DNA of 64,000 nt from Neoarius graeffei (taxonomy: Eukaryota > Chordata > Actinopteri > Siluriformes > Ariidae), in contig NC_083596.1 of assembly GCF_027579695.1 (NCBI RefSeq), positions 14,930,537-14,994,536 on the forward strand. The letters run 5' to 3'. The translations under genes were made by a program, and so were the position numbers. Below are positions 21,661 to 33,170 of this stretch, piece by piece; position 1 is the stretch's first letter, and each line of letters starts with the position of its first letter. The notes beneath the pieces were generated by a model. It made no database searches, was not told the DNA's origin, and saw only the letters and a program-made list of their open reading frames with translations.

Positions 21661-21927
21661 GGATGTAAACCAGTATCCCTCAGAGCAGGGGGTATAATAA
21701 TTAGACCTATCAGAAAAGTCATGTATAGAGTATAGCCCTATTCAGACTGGATTAGTTTATCAGGTGGACATCATCGGTAATACATTCTTTTCTGCACATC
21801 TTCTAAGTGATAAAACCCTCATATTAGGACAGCAATAAACTGGACTCGGATACGAGAGTTTAATAAACGACTCAGGAAATGTTTGATACCTGGAAGTGGG
21901 TTGCTCATGCATGTGCTAAGACACTAA

Positions 21928-22632
21928 TGCTGTGTTCACACTTATACCGGTACGAAAGTGGTATAACTGTATTGATACAAAGTATACCGGTACAGTTTAG
22001 TGCATCTGTCCACACTAGCGAGAAATGTTTGCGGTTTTCTTTCATGGAAGTTGAAATGCGCGTGCGCGAAATGTTTCCGTGGTTACCGAGTAACTTCCTT
22101 CTGAGAATATGGCGGATGAAACAACGTGTGTGCGCTTTTTGTTGTCAGTGTACAGTCTGTATTTCTGGTGGTCATTTATTCAGTCGAATCGTATAAAACG
22201 CGCGAGGCAGTTGAGAAAGAAACAAAGAAAACGAATCTCCCTTTCTCCCCCCTCACTTTCTCCCTCTTCCCTTCTCTTCCCCTCCCTTTTCCCCTCTTCC
22301 TCCCCCCTTTCTTTGCTCCATGTAGCTCCACGGTCGTTTTGAGCCATTTTGACGTTTTATTTACAGCTGGAAAGCACGTGCGTATTGTATTGTATGAATA
22401 ACCCGGAAGACGTAGGAATGGTTCATTGCGCTTGCGCATTATATTTGTATCGATACAGAACCGCTTCATCTGTCCACACTACCGATACTGTACCGGTACG
22501 AAACCCATACATTTGTGGGTTTCGTACCGATACAGTTATACCGCTACAGTACCGGTATAGTTGCTAGCGTGGACAGGTGTTGCGGTACGAAAGTAGTATC
22601 ATATCGGTACAAAATCCCTAGTGTGGACAGGG
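21928..22632. mobile_element. PIF/Harbinger-like MITE, 705 bp
   Basis: Flanked by TAA (21925-21927 and 22633-22635). Ends TGCTGTGTTCACAC and GTGTGGACAGGG. Several copies of the box TACCGGTA/GGTACGAAA lie near both ends. A pyrimidine-rich tract (about 22236-22315) lies inside. No transposase. Confidence 0.8.
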
Positions 22633-23324
22633 TAATAAATACAACAAATAGCTGCAGTCAAACATCTCCCCCCCAACATGAGCCAAAGAGAATCACGTGC
22701 ATGTGTATGCAAACCGCATTAAAACAATCAGACAACCACGGAATTTGGTGAAAAACAGTATTTTACTTTAATTCAGCCTCATTTCTTAGAGGAGAATGAA
22801 AGGGAAAAAAAAAAGGCCAATCCAGACAAAAAAAAAAAAACAAAAAAAAAAACGCTGTTCTTAACTTTACATTATGGTGTTAGTATCTTCAAATGATTTC
22901 ACAGCGCTGAGTTCATCTTCTTTATATGCAACAAACGCGGGGATCGAAACGGGCGGTCGCCCACTCGCCAATGCGAGTTGGAAAAGGTACGGGCAACTAG
23001 TGACAACATGTAATCGACCAAGTGGGCGACTGGCTCGCCACGCTATATATATATATCAAACTACTCACTGCCTCGATGGTTTCTATCAACGATTCTCGCC
23101 CACTTTAAGCAGAACTTGGTCCATTTTACCATTTTTTACGATAATTTCAATAGATTTTGTGAGACATTTGTCAAGTTGGCATAGACGCGGGCGCCGCCAT
23201 ATTGTTTACGTGCGCAGTATACACCGCTATATGCAGCATGGCTGCGCGAAGTTTCGTTTCTTCCCGTTCGTTTTCGTTGCTGCCCGTGAAGACAAATGTA
23301 ACTTGAACCGCTCAGATAGATTAG

Positions 23325-23642
23325 ACCCCCGCGAAGTTTAAAAGTCCTCGGCTTGACATTTCTGACAGCTATCAAAACAAACGGATATCGCTCAACAAGT
23401 ATGATGAGCCAGAGCAGCCTGCAGGTGATGAGAGGGAGTATGTGGCAGGAGATGTAGAGCCCCAGGAGAGACAGAACGAGGAGGTGGAAGATGAAGATGA
23501 CGAGGAGGCGCAGCATGATGTGGTGTATGACCCCATAGATGATGATGATGATGATCTGGATGAGGGTTTCGAAGATTGTGATGATAATGAGATGACTGAG
23601 GAAGAAGTTTATAGACAGCTGAAACTGATGACTCATGTATAA
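23325..23642 (+). CDS. Unassigned acidic open frame, possible last exon
   Basis: Open from 23325 to a TAA at 23640-23642 with no ATG near its start. It encodes a basic stretch (KFKSPRLD...YQNKR) followed by a strongly acidic tail with runs of Asp and Glu and the end EEEVYRQLKLMTHV. An AATAAA follows at 23660-23665. AG dinucleotides just upstream could serve as a splice acceptor. This may be the terminal exon of a host or TE gene, or a processed relic. I do not recognise the protein. It does not appear elsewhere in the window. Confidence 0.35.
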   Translation, partial: TPAKFKSPRLDISDSYQNKRISLNKYDEPEQPAGDEREYVAGDVEPQERQNEEVEDEDDEEAQHDVVYDPIDDDDDDLDEGFEDCDDNEMTEEEVYRQLKLMTHV

Positions 23643-23999
23643 TATGGTTGTATTACATGAATAAATATATAAAATCGGCTTGAAATTTGTAATTATAAAT
23701 ACGGACCAGTGCTACTCCATTCGGGCCAGTACCTCTGAGAGGCACTGGTCCAAATGGACCGGTGCTTCCAAATTCCCGTTTCAATCCCTGAAACGGTGCA
23801 TGCACGATAGTCGAGCTGCCGTGCGACTCTAAAGTGCCGTGCACCTGTAATTTGGCTTTCTGGCTCGTACGACAGGAGCTCACACTGCAGCATACGTCAT
23901 CTGTATTTCCTCATTTTTAAATAAGGCACGATGTCAGAAAGCATAAAATGTTTTTAAGCCAACTAATCTATTTATTTATTTATTTTAAAAAAATCAATC

Positions 24000-24021
24000 A
24001 TCATCATCATCATCATCATCT
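24000..24021. repeat. (ATC)n microsatellite
   Basis: Seven consecutive ATC triplets. The flanking 23692-24388 carries no gene that I can support. Confidence 0.9.
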
Positions 24022-24410
24022 ATAAGGCCGGGTGTTGCAGCTGTAGTAGATCCCTTGAATCCAGTTTTGCTTGAATCAGCTGCCCAAATATCTACTAAAA
24101 TCACCAAATTCCCCAATCAGCCACTGAACACAGCCACTACTGTAGCTGCCCTGCGCTGCTGTTTTAATGCACTGCTGACGATGAATTCCTCATTTATGGG
24201 GACATTTTAAATATATATCCAATCTAGGACAAAATATGAAAGTGGCTCTGTACTGCCCTCACAATGCGTGTGCTTATACAAAGCTAGACAGTCAGATAAC
24301 GGGTAGAAGTCCTTCAAAAATCCACAAGACTTGACTTTTCTTGTCCTTTAATGAAGTCTTCTATTTTTCCAATTTCTCCCCCCTTAAAAAGATAAATATT
24401 CTCCAAGGCA

Positions 24411-25612
24411 AAAGACCACCCACTCTGATGCGGTTTCTCTGGACCAATGAAAAGACCGCTCACTCCGACTCGGTGTCTCTGGACCAATGAAAAGACCGCT
24501 CACTCCGACGCGGTTTCTCTGGACCAATGAAAAGACCGCTCACTCCGACTCGGTGTCTCTGGACCAATGAAAAGACCGCTCACTCCGACGCGATGTCTCT
24601 GGACCAATGAAAAGACCGCTCACTCCGACTCGGTGTCTCTGGACCAATGAAAAGACCGCTCACTCCGACGCGATGTCTCTGGACCAATGAAAAGGCCGCT
24701 CACTCCGACGCGGTTTCTCTGGACCAATGAAAAGGCCGCTCACTCGGACACGGTTTCTCTGGACCAATGAAAAGGCCGCTCACTCCGACGCGGTTTCTCT
24801 GGACCAATGAAAAGGCCGCTCACTCCGACGCGGTTTCTCTGGACCAATGAGAAGGCCGCTCACTCCGACGCGGTTTCTCTGAACCAATGAAAAGGCCGCT
24901 CACTCGGACGCGGTGTCGCTGGACCAATGAAAAGACCGCTCACTCCGACGCGGTTTCTCTGGACCAATGAAAAGACCGCTCACTCCGACGCGGTTTCTCT
25001 GGACCAATGAAAAGGCCGCTCACTCCGACGCGGTTTCTCTGGACCAATGAAAAGGCCGCTCACTCCGACGCGGTTTCTCTGGACCAATGAAAAGGCCGCT
25101 CACTCCGACGCGGTTTCTCTGGACCAATGAGAAGGCCGCTCACTCCGACGCGGTTTCTCTGAACCAATGAAAAGGCCGCTCACTCGGACGCGGTGTCGCT
25201 GGACCAATGAAAAGACCGCTCACTCCGACGCGGTTTCTCTGGACCAATGAAAAGACCGCTCACTCCGACGCGGTTTCTCTGGACCAATGAAAAGGCCGCT
25301 CACTCCGACGCGGTGTCTCTGGACCAATGAAAAGACCGCTCACTCCGACTCGGTGTCTCTGGACCAATGAAAAGACCGCTCACTCCGACGCGGTGTCTCT
25401 GGACCAATGAAAAGACCGCTCACTCCGACGCGGTGTCTCTGGACCAATGAAAAGACCGCTCACTCCGACGCGGTTTCTCTGGACCAATGAAAAGACCGCT
25501 CACTCCGACGCGGTTTCTCTGAACCAATGAAAAGACCACTCACTCTGACGCGGTGTCTCTGGACCAATGAAAAGACCGCTCACTCTGACGCGGTTTCTCT
25601 GGACCAATGAAA
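24411..25612. repeat. 40-bp minisatellite, about 30 units, one CCAAT per unit
   Basis: The unit is about 40 bp, consisting of GGACCAATGAAAAGACCGCT and CACTCCGACGCGGTTTCTCT, with variants (GAAAAGG, GAACCAATG, GGTGTC, CGGACG). About 30 head-to-tail copies. Marker variants (GAGAAGG at 24851 and 25131; GAACCAATG at 24881 and 25161; CGGTGTCGCT at 24911 and 25191) are spaced 280 bp apart, so a 7-unit block has been duplicated. Confidence 0.95.
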
Positions 25613-25787
25613 ATATACTTTTTTTAAACCTACTTAATTATTAACTTATGAACTTTAACTTAACATTTTAACCCTTAAAGACAGTACAGGCTCAGGTCTG
25701 ATTTGATCACAAAACAGATCTGCGCCATATTAAAAGTAGACCGCCTTTCGATTTCATAAAATCGGTGAAATTTGGTCATTGTGATGT

Positions 25788-26485
25788 TATTTACGAGCTG
25801 GGAGGTCCGTATCGTGAAATACCGCCGAGGTCAGTATTCAAGGCCGAGGTCACGGTATTTCACCATACGCACCAACCTTAAGCTGGTAAATAATATATTT
25901 ATTTTTTTCTTTACCAAATTCTAACAGAAAACGAGAGCGCCCAAAAGGGAAAACCGAGCCAAGCCGCCATTTTGAATCCTCATTCACAGCTGTAATGCAA
26001 ATGGCTTCCTCCTCGGTATACAAGTGCACTTCCACGGCAGGAAAAAAAAAAAAACAACTACATTTTGCCGCCTATGTAGTCCCCTATTGATACAAATAGG
26101 AGTCATTCAGGATTCAGCCATGTTTTTGCTCAGCGTTAGCAACAGTTACAGGTTTTTAGCTTTCTCCTGAAATGTTTTCTTTTATTTCTTCTTCCTCAGG
26201 GGAGTAAAACTCGCTTTCGCTGTGAAGACTGTCATTATCGCTATCCATGCTGTAAAATTAATGCTATTCTCCTGAGAAATGCTGGCAAAAATTTATAAGA
26301 TTTTTGATAATCTTATAAATAAATGTTATTAAAAAAATGTTGACAAAAAAAATGCTACTATGTTGTTTGTTGTTGTGAACGAGCGAGTCGCCAGAGGTCC
26401 GTAACCGGGGTCTGTATCATAGGATACGGACCCGCTCCCCAGCCAATCAGAGCGCAGGATTTGATGGAAACCAAACCGTGAAAAA
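25788..26485 (-). mobile_element. Family B element, copy B4
   Basis: Reverse copy. Palindrome 25790-25895 is shortened. ORF-b spans 25850-26035, but its start codon reads GTG instead of ATG. ORF-a (26156-26248) is open. GGTCCGTA boxes are present at both ends. Confidence 0.8.
25850..26035 (-). CDS. Family B ORF-b, copy B4 (start codon lost)
   Basis: Open frame matching the 61-residue ORF-b, ending VGAYGEIP. The initiator is GTG (CCGTGG), so translation from the usual site is doubtful. Confidence 0.25.
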   Translation of the reverse strand: MEVHLYTEEEAICITAVNEDSKWRLGSVFPFGRSRFLLEFGKEKNKYIIYQLKVGAYGEIP

Positions 26486-27308
26486 AAAAATAATAATGTT
26501 TATTTCTGTTATATCTCACAAAATATCAGGCCATTCTGTGGCTGGGAAGTTATTTAATTTGAAGGGATTCCCGAGCAAATAATGTGCATGAAATCTCTCG
26601 CTTTGCGCAGTCAAGCAGACAGAGGAAGTCCGTGTGCGTGCATGCGCAGGTTTACCTTTGACCGTGCGCTGACCGTTACATCATTATGCCGCTAAATGAA
26701 CAGCTGATCACACAGAAGTGCTCGCTCAGCGCCAAGATTCATTAGCTTGGTCCTGCATTTCCTTTTCTTCGTATATAACATAACGTCTTTTCTTCTTGCT
26801 TTCTTTCCGTTACTGTAGTTGGTCTTTCACGTTTCATTCGCACACTCACGTCCTCCATTTTTCTCTCCTGTTTCAAATTTGTATCCCACAACGCCTTGTG
26901 TGAACAGGGAAAGCCCACCACGTCATGCATGACGTAATATCTTGTATTGTGTCATGGTGAAGCAGGAAAAATAGCGGAGAATTTACGGCCACGTGGCTCT
27001 AAATTCATTGACCGGCAATGGAGCGTTTATTGGCAGCGAAATAGAGTACATTTTTTATTAAAGGCATTAAATTTTATATTCATTTATTCATCGAGTTTTA
27101 CTCCGCGTGACTCATTTTGAGTTGCAGTTTAAACATGTAGAAGCTGCTGAGTGAATCGAGGGATGAAGGTTTGAAATGAATTTCCAGAAATGGTCCCAGA
27201 GCACATCTGACTGGACCGAATACAAAATCCGACATTTTCTCGCCGTGAGAAGTTTTTGTACTCATCATAGTGAGACGTGTTCGTTGAAAATTTCACCAAA
27301 CAAATATT

Positions 27309-27441
27309 CATCTCATTCATCTCATTATCTGTAGCCGCTTTATCCTTCTACAGGGTCGCAGGCAAGCTGGAGCCCATCCCAGCTGACTACGGGTGAGAGG
27401 CGGGGTACACCCCGGACAAGTCGCCAGGTCATCACAGGGCT
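27309..27441 (-). mobile_element. 5'-truncated SINE fragment with target duplication
   Basis: 3' part of the common SINE in reverse. It is flanked by the duplication CAAACAAATATT. The intact site is seen in family A copy 2 (reverse, near 4440-4460). This is a retroposition event with only the SINE 3' end. Confidence 0.85.
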
Positions 27442-27911
27442 CAAACAAATATTTAGTCTGTGAATTATATCGCCTGTGTATAAAGCATCTCGTTTGTACA
27501 GCAAGTTTTGAGAATGTGGGATCTGGTGAGACAGATGACCGTAACATAACGTCTTTTCTTCTTGCTTTCTTTCCGTTACTCTAGTCGGTCTTTCACGTTT
27601 CAATTCGCACACTCGCGTCCTCTATTTTTCTCTCCTGTTTCAAATTTGTATCCCACAATGCCTTGCGCGGATGGGGAAATCCCACCACGTCATGCATGAT
27701 ATAGTATCTTGAATTGTTTCATAGTGAAGCAGGAAAAAAAAAAATAGCACAGAATTTAGGGTCATGTGGCTCTAAATTCATTAATCATTCTATTTTTTTA
27801 AAAACTAATAAGTCTGTGATTCGAATTCATAGCTTTCGGTCCACTAAAGATTTTGGGGAAAATTTTTTTTATGACCTACACTTGAAAAATCTGAAAGGCA
27901 GTTGAGCTTTA

Positions 27912-28778
27912 AGGCAGAAAATAACTCCTGGTAACATGAACGCAGCCTGAGAAGTGGCTCGTTCGGGTTCGAGGTGACCTCTAGAGCAGCAGAAATGCCA
28001 TGTGACAAACAAAACAGGAGGGGGGAGACTTTGAATATGATTGATCTGTAGCGATCTATTGACGGTCGGCTCAGGTTTTTGCGCTCAGGTGATTTTTGCG
28101 ATTTCTGCACACGCTTGGCAGAGGTTTATCTTGTTCGCCATATTTCTGACCCATCAACGGAAGAGTTTTATGAGCATGTTTACGCCTCTCAGACAGGGTT
28201 TTTTTTTGCTCTGCTAGCAGACTGATAGGTGTGAAACTATGAACTACAGACACTTTCAAAAGAGCAAAACAGAGGCCTGTTTTTGTGGTAGACGTGTGTG
28301 TGCGTGCGTTATATAATCAGTCAAACAACAGACCAAATCTGGCCCCATTTTAATCATTTATTACTCATTACAGCAATTCAGGCCAGTATAGTGCACATTA
28401 ACACAAACAAAGCACACTGTGTCTCTGACCTCTCGGAGGAACTTCCAGATACGTTTACTGTAAGCGATACGTCGTATAAAACTTAAATCAGTGGCCTGTG
28501 ACAGTTTCCCCAAACACAGACAAAAATCCTTCGGTTAGTTGTGATTGTCTTCAGTACATTTTTTAAATCTTGTTATATATTTACTACGTGTTTTTTTTTT
28601 TTTTGGTTACCATTTTATTCCTCAGCCATAGCAATGATGTTTGGCAAAATAAACCAACACTTTTTGCCGCCACCCCGCCCACCCATCGTTCAATTATGTG
28701 CACAAATCCTCCATTTTGAAAAAGGTGCCGTCACACCTGTAAGAGAAAGGAATGCTTTTGTTTTGAAATGAAAAAAAT
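27912..28778. other. No recognisable gene or repeat
   Basis: Short frames only; a poly-T tract lies near 28592-28604. Confidence 0.5.
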
Positions 28779-29030
28779 ACATTTCCAGAGGGGTGGCACG
28801 GTGGTGTAGTGGTTAGCGCTGTCACCTCACAGCAAGAAGGTCCGGGTTCGAGCCCCGTGGCCGGCGAGGGCCTTTCTGTGCGGAGTTTGCATGTTCTCCC
28901 CGTGTCCGCGTGGGTTTCCTCCGGGTGCTCCGGTTTCCCCCACAGTCCAAAGACATGCAGGTTAGGTTAACTGGTGACTCTAAATTGAGCGTAGGTGTGA
29001 ATGTGAGTGTGAATGGTTGTCTGTGTCTAT

Positions 29031-29718
29031 TGCCGCTTTTCCACTACCAACGCGACTGAGTCGGGCTGAGCCGTGCGGCGCCGAGTTGGGCTGAGTCGAG
29101 CTGAGTGGGGCTGTTGGGGTTGCATTTCGACTACAACCGCGCTGAACCGTGCTGGCTGGAAGTGGGTGGACACATTGGGTGGAGTTAGCGAAAGTGGGTG
29201 GACGTCACGTGATGTCGTTAGGCGGCGCAAACAGTGACATCAGTGACCTTTTAAGCGGTAGTCTCACGACCCGAATAGTAAACAATAAACATGGAGGACA
29301 TGGAGTCGTTAGTGTTGCTGGTCTTGGTGCTGTGGCTTGTTGTCACCGACAACGCCAACAGATACTGGCAAGAGCGTATAGATGAGGCGAGGCGCATAAG
29401 GCTTCAGAAATTCTCATAATTCATAATTATTCTTCTTCCGGGTTTACGGTGTTTACAGATCCCAGCGTGCTCGCGGGGCGTGTGTGGGCATGTGAGGACA
29501 CTCCTCCTCACCAATCATTGCACAGGGGAGTATCTCCTCACGCCCCTAGCCCCACTCGGCTCGGCTCGCTTCAGCCCCACTCCAAAACCGTGCGAGTTTT
29601 GGGTGCTAAGCAGGGCTGAAGCGAGCTGAGTCGTGCTGCTCTGAGGTAGTCGAAACGCGAGCCGTGTCGGGCTGAAGCGAGCTGAAGTGAGCTGAAAAAG
29701 GGTAGTGGAAAAGGGCCA
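29031..29718 (-). mobile_element. PIF/Harbinger-like MITE (family P), copy 2 (reverse)
   Basis: Reverse of 12713-13396, ends TGCCGCTTTTCCACTACC and GGTAGTGGAAAAGGGCCA. Flanking 3-bp sites TAT/TGT have diverged. It holds a small frame at 29291-29419. Confidence 0.85.
29291..29419 (+). pseudogene. Short frame in family P, possible Harbinger transposase first exon
   Basis: 42 codons beginning MEDMESLVLLVLVLW and containing YWQERIDEARRIRLQKF. Related frames are present in the other two family P copies. The hydrophobic start followed by a basic helix resembles the beginning of fish HARBI1-like frames, but no catalytic residue is present. The family assignment rests mainly on the TWA target duplication. 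Confidence 0.35.
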
Positions 29719-30089
29719 TGTGTGTCAGCCCTGTGATGACCTGGCGACTTGTCCAGGGTGTACCCCGCCTTTCGCCCGTAGTCAGCTGGGATAGGCTCCA
29801 GCTTGCCTGCGACCCTGTAGAACAGGATAAAGCGGCTACAGATAATGAGATGAGACATTTCCAGAGCGGCATGGATGTGAACAGGGCTGAAAACACACGT
29901 CGAAAAACGGAAACTGAAGGAGGTGTAAGAAACACTTGAAACAGCGGTTTGACAAAGATGTGTAGAAATCATGGGGGGGAAATCGAGCACAGAGAACATG
30001 GAACATGTGCTAAAAACAAATCATTAAATCATATAATAAAAGTTTTTTGTTTGTTTGTTATTAATTGTGTGCAATATCCAGGGGTATAA

Positions 30090-30622
30090 AGGCCAATTTA
30101 TGCTGACAACCCAGTCCTCGCAGATAGCGTCGCAGACAGTGTCTGCGTAGCCCCCCCACCTTCGCAGACGCTCTGCGCGCACCTCCCAAAAACTGTGACC
30201 ACCGCAGAAGCCTCGCAGACAGCGTCGCAGACAAGAGGGCTCCGATTGGTCCACTCTACATCCGCTGTACACGCACTTCCGCTTCCCTACTTTCCCAGTT
30301 TGGTTTGTTTTCACTACCGCCATTTTTAAAAACACGAGCGAAGACGGAGCAGCACGAAGAGCGGTTGTTTGAGGAAGTACGTACATCTATACGACTCCAG
30401 TTCTAGTCATTATTAAAAAAAAAAGTTCGAGTCATTATAAGTAACCGGAGGATAAACACTCCACTAACCACACCCACCAACTACTCCTAGCGACTTCGTG
30501 CCCCCTTGCGTTGTGCCGGTGAATAACATCGCACACGCCTATTACTCCCGTTCAACAATAAATTACAACTGTCTGCGAAAAGCTATCTGCGAAAGCCTTG
30601 TCGCAAGAGCATGCAGAGGCCT
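30090..30622 (+). mobile_element. PIF/Harbinger family E, copy E2
   Basis: Flanked by TAA (30087-30089 and 30623-30625). Same MADF relic (starting near 30344) and the same ends as E1. A short A-run insertion is present at 30414-30424. Confidence 0.9.
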
Positions 30623-30625
30623 TAA

Positions 30626-31192
30626 CGATGCGCTCAAAATCACAACTCAATTCTCAGAATATTTTGAACAAAATTTTACTGACGAAAACCTAAGACTAAT
30701 TTCAGACTCAAAAAGAATGCAAGACTATGTTTTATATACATGTTCAGTGTATTAAATCAAACGAATGCTAAGTTTATGGGATAATGTCTATGTACACTTT
30801 ATACAATTATTTATAGTTCACAGTCACTTCTCATTTTCATTTGATCATTTCGACGACTTCTTCAGCTTTTTGGCCAAAGACAAGAGCTGGTTAGTCCTCT
30901 TTTTTGTAAGAACTGTTATGATTGGCTATCATGCTCTCGCCATCGATGTTTTGGCCAATTACATTGTAGATAACACGTATTCTACCACGAGACTTGGCGA
31001 GACTAAAGATGGCAAAAATGTAAACATGTAACATCATCGTAGGAATGAATTACGCTTGAGTATCACGAAGGAACATACCCCAACCCCCCTCAATAAATGA
31101 AAAAAAAAAAAATCTCAACGGATTTGGCATAATATAAAAAGGTTGAGTTTTACTCAGAAAAAGCGGAAATCCGCCGAAAACTCTCATCCCTG
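30626..31192. other. No gene; hAT-like right end at its edge
   Basis: The last bases before 31193 read CGCCGAAAACTCTCATCCCTG, which looks like a CAGGGATGAGAG-type terminus. No matching left end was found nearby. Confidence 0.35.
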
Positions 31193-31712
31193 CATTTTGT
31201 AGTGCTGTCCGAAACCTTAGTGAGGATTATTTACACCCTATATAATACTGCACTCAAAGTATCCCACAATGCATCACGAAAAGTAGTGTACAACCTATAG
31301 TGACTAACCAAAGCAATGTATCCCATCATGCATTGCGGTCGTGCTGAAAGAAATCAAATTAAAAGTCTCAAATTTGATTTAATAAAAGGCAGCGGCAAAG
31401 AAGAAAGTATTCGACCTTGATTTAAAAGAACTGAAAGATGCAGGGACTTTGTATTGATTAATGTCGGAAACACGCTCAGTATAATATGGATTTATCACAA
31501 AAATACACGCATGTGTTTATTATTTTGAAAACCCACCAGCCAACTGATCTGGCACGTTTTAATTGTGCGACAGTAATGACGTAAATACCAGCGCGACGGA
31601 GTAGCGTCCGAAAGCGTTTTTTCATTTTACCAATGAGCTCACTATATAGTCCTCTATATAGTAATTCCCTATATAGGGAGTAGTGAACGAGTGAGCGATT
31701 TCGGACACAGGG
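31193..31712 (+). mobile_element. Family F MITE, copy 1 (5' truncated)
   Basis: Matches family F copy 2 from CATTTTGTAGTGCTGTCCG to TTTCGGACACAGGG. It keeps the intact site ACACCCTATATAATACTGC (31229 region), which is the empty target of the hAT insertion in copy 2. Confidence 0.85.
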
Positions 31713-32497
31713 TTTGATTTGCGCTGTAAGTTTTACTTCCGTCCTACGATGTCTCGCACAGGTCTCAACGAATCTCATTTACGGCCATCGCTTTGACATA
31801 TGGACTGATATATTACAGAGCATATTTCAAACACTCAGAACTTGCTATAGCAGCGACAAAACAGCTGTCAGAAATGTGCTCTGATATTTAATAAAATGAG
31901 AAATGGAATTTATGATAAAAAAAAAATTTGCCTTCAGCTCCTTTTTAAGCTTTCTAGGTGTATAATTGTGATCTACAAGCAGCCGCCTTTATCTGTAATT
32001 CGTACCCCGATACTCAATTTCAAAATCTCTTTATTTTCGGTCTATTCATTTCTGATTGAAGTTTTTTCTCATGAATGGAAAAATGATTGTTGGTTTGTGA
32101 CCGGGGCAACGGAGAGAAATGGAAATTTTATAAAAATGCTGGATTTTCAAAACGTTCATAACTTTTTTTTTTAAAAGACATATTTACAAAATTAAACAAG
32201 TTTTCAATTCAGATCTTCATTTCTTTAATTTGATACGCAACACCATGACAACAACTTTAACAAATGGCCTCTTTACACCACATCAATCCAACACTTATTT
32301 TCTTTTGCTCCAAATATCCAAAACGCACAGCATTTCTACAGCTTTAGGTCAATTTCGAAGGTCATCGCTTTCCACAAGATTGCACTTTCCACAGATTTTA
32401 ATCTGAACTGCTTTCTTGCTCATGGTCGAGTTAGCTTGGCAGCTAACCGGACAGTCCTGTACTGGTTTTGTTGCAACTGCTGTGGATCTTTACCCGC
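31713..32497. other. No recognisable gene or repeat
   Basis: AT-rich sequence with short frames only. Confidence 0.5.
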
Positions 32498-32501
32498 TTA
32501 A

Positions 32502-33166
32502 AAGTGCATATCACGGGTAAATTCAGGAGCAAGATCAATGTAATTCTCCTATTTTATATTAAACTTTGGTCAAATATCTGTCACATTTTGTGCAATTTTT
32601 TTTTACCTTGCGCAATACCAGAAAAATTCAGTTGAAATCAAGCCATTTGAGGCGAATTGGTCCGCCTCTGAAAAAACTTGGCATTTGGATTTCCCGGCAA
32701 ACATTGATTTTCGTGACGTCGCGTGCGGGACGCCTCCCTCTGAATCCTACGTCAGCGCTGGTTTGTTTATGAGAAAACGACCTGGTGGTTTTCTGCAAAT
32801 TTCTTCAACGTTATCACGTAATTATTAAAATGGTTAACAGATGTATCGTAGGAGGGTGTAGCAACACCAATCTTGATGGGATTAGTACTCATCGTTTCCC
32901 AAAAGACCGGACAATGAGAGAGAAATGGGAGCGCTTGGTCTACACAGGCTGTGCACTGAAACCGTCGCGCAGCCTGCTGGCGCTTCCGCAGGTGACGTCA
33001 CGAATCTGGCTCCAGACTCCCTTGGGATTTTTCCAGACGCGTTTTGTTATTTTATTTTTTTCTGCTGTAGACAGATGGCCTTGTGCAAAATTACCCTTCT
33101 GGATGAGTGTGTAAAGGGACATACTTTCATATTTAAAAAAAAAAAATTTGGTCCAGAATATGCACT
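32502..33166 (+). mobile_element. THAP-encoding TTAA element (Kolobok-like), copy K1
   Basis: Flanked by TTAA (32498-32501 and 33167-33170). Ends AAGTGCATATCAC and GAATATGCACT are inverted. It contains the start of a THAP protein (from ATG 32830), joined by deletion to distal element sequence (CTACACAGGCTGTGC). Copies K2 44166-45879 and K3 49804-51251. TTAA duplication plus THAP is characteristic of Kolobok elements. Confidence 0.75.
32830..33114 (+). pseudogene. THAP-domain fragment (in K1)
   Basis: Begins MVNRCIVGGCSNTNLDG and continues FPKDRTMREKWERLV, the first half of a C2CH THAP zinc finger (two Cys, then FPKD and W). After that the frame runs into unrelated sequence at an internal deletion, so the second Cys/His pair and the transposase body are missing. 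Confidence 0.75.
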
Positions 33167-33170
33167 TTAA

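Larger units (their letters stand above)
25741..27911 (+). mobile_element. Family A composite, copy 3
   Basis: Starts GCCTTTCGATTTCATAAAAT and ends CTGAAAGGCAGTTGAGCTTTA. Contains B4 at 25788-26485, in opposite orientation and at a different site from B1/B2. The segment from CATAACGTCTTTTCTTCTTGC occurs twice (26780 and 27545), so a full family A copy is followed by a second partial one. A SINE fragment (27309-27441) is inserted. Confidence 0.6.
28791..29854 (+). mobile_element. tRNA-like SINE split by a MITE
   Basis: Same family as 12472-13541. Exact 12-bp duplication ACATTTCCAGAG (28779-28790 and 29855-29866). Interrupted at 29031-29718 by the family P MITE, at almost the same SINE position as in the 12-kb copy. 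Confidence 0.92.

Noticed and set aside
23136..23636. 166-codon minus-strand frame rich in Ile and Leu
   Set aside because: It is the complement of the GAT/GAC-rich acidic frame. Hydrophobic runs are a by-product of complementing Asp codons.
24411..25612. CRISPR-like array
   Set aside because: Repeats are directly adjacent 40-bp units with no unique spacers, in vertebrate DNA. It is a minisatellite.
29571..29999. Minus-strand 142-codon frame across the SINE and MITE
   Set aside because: It spans the junction of two unrelated mobile elements and its sequence is SINE body.
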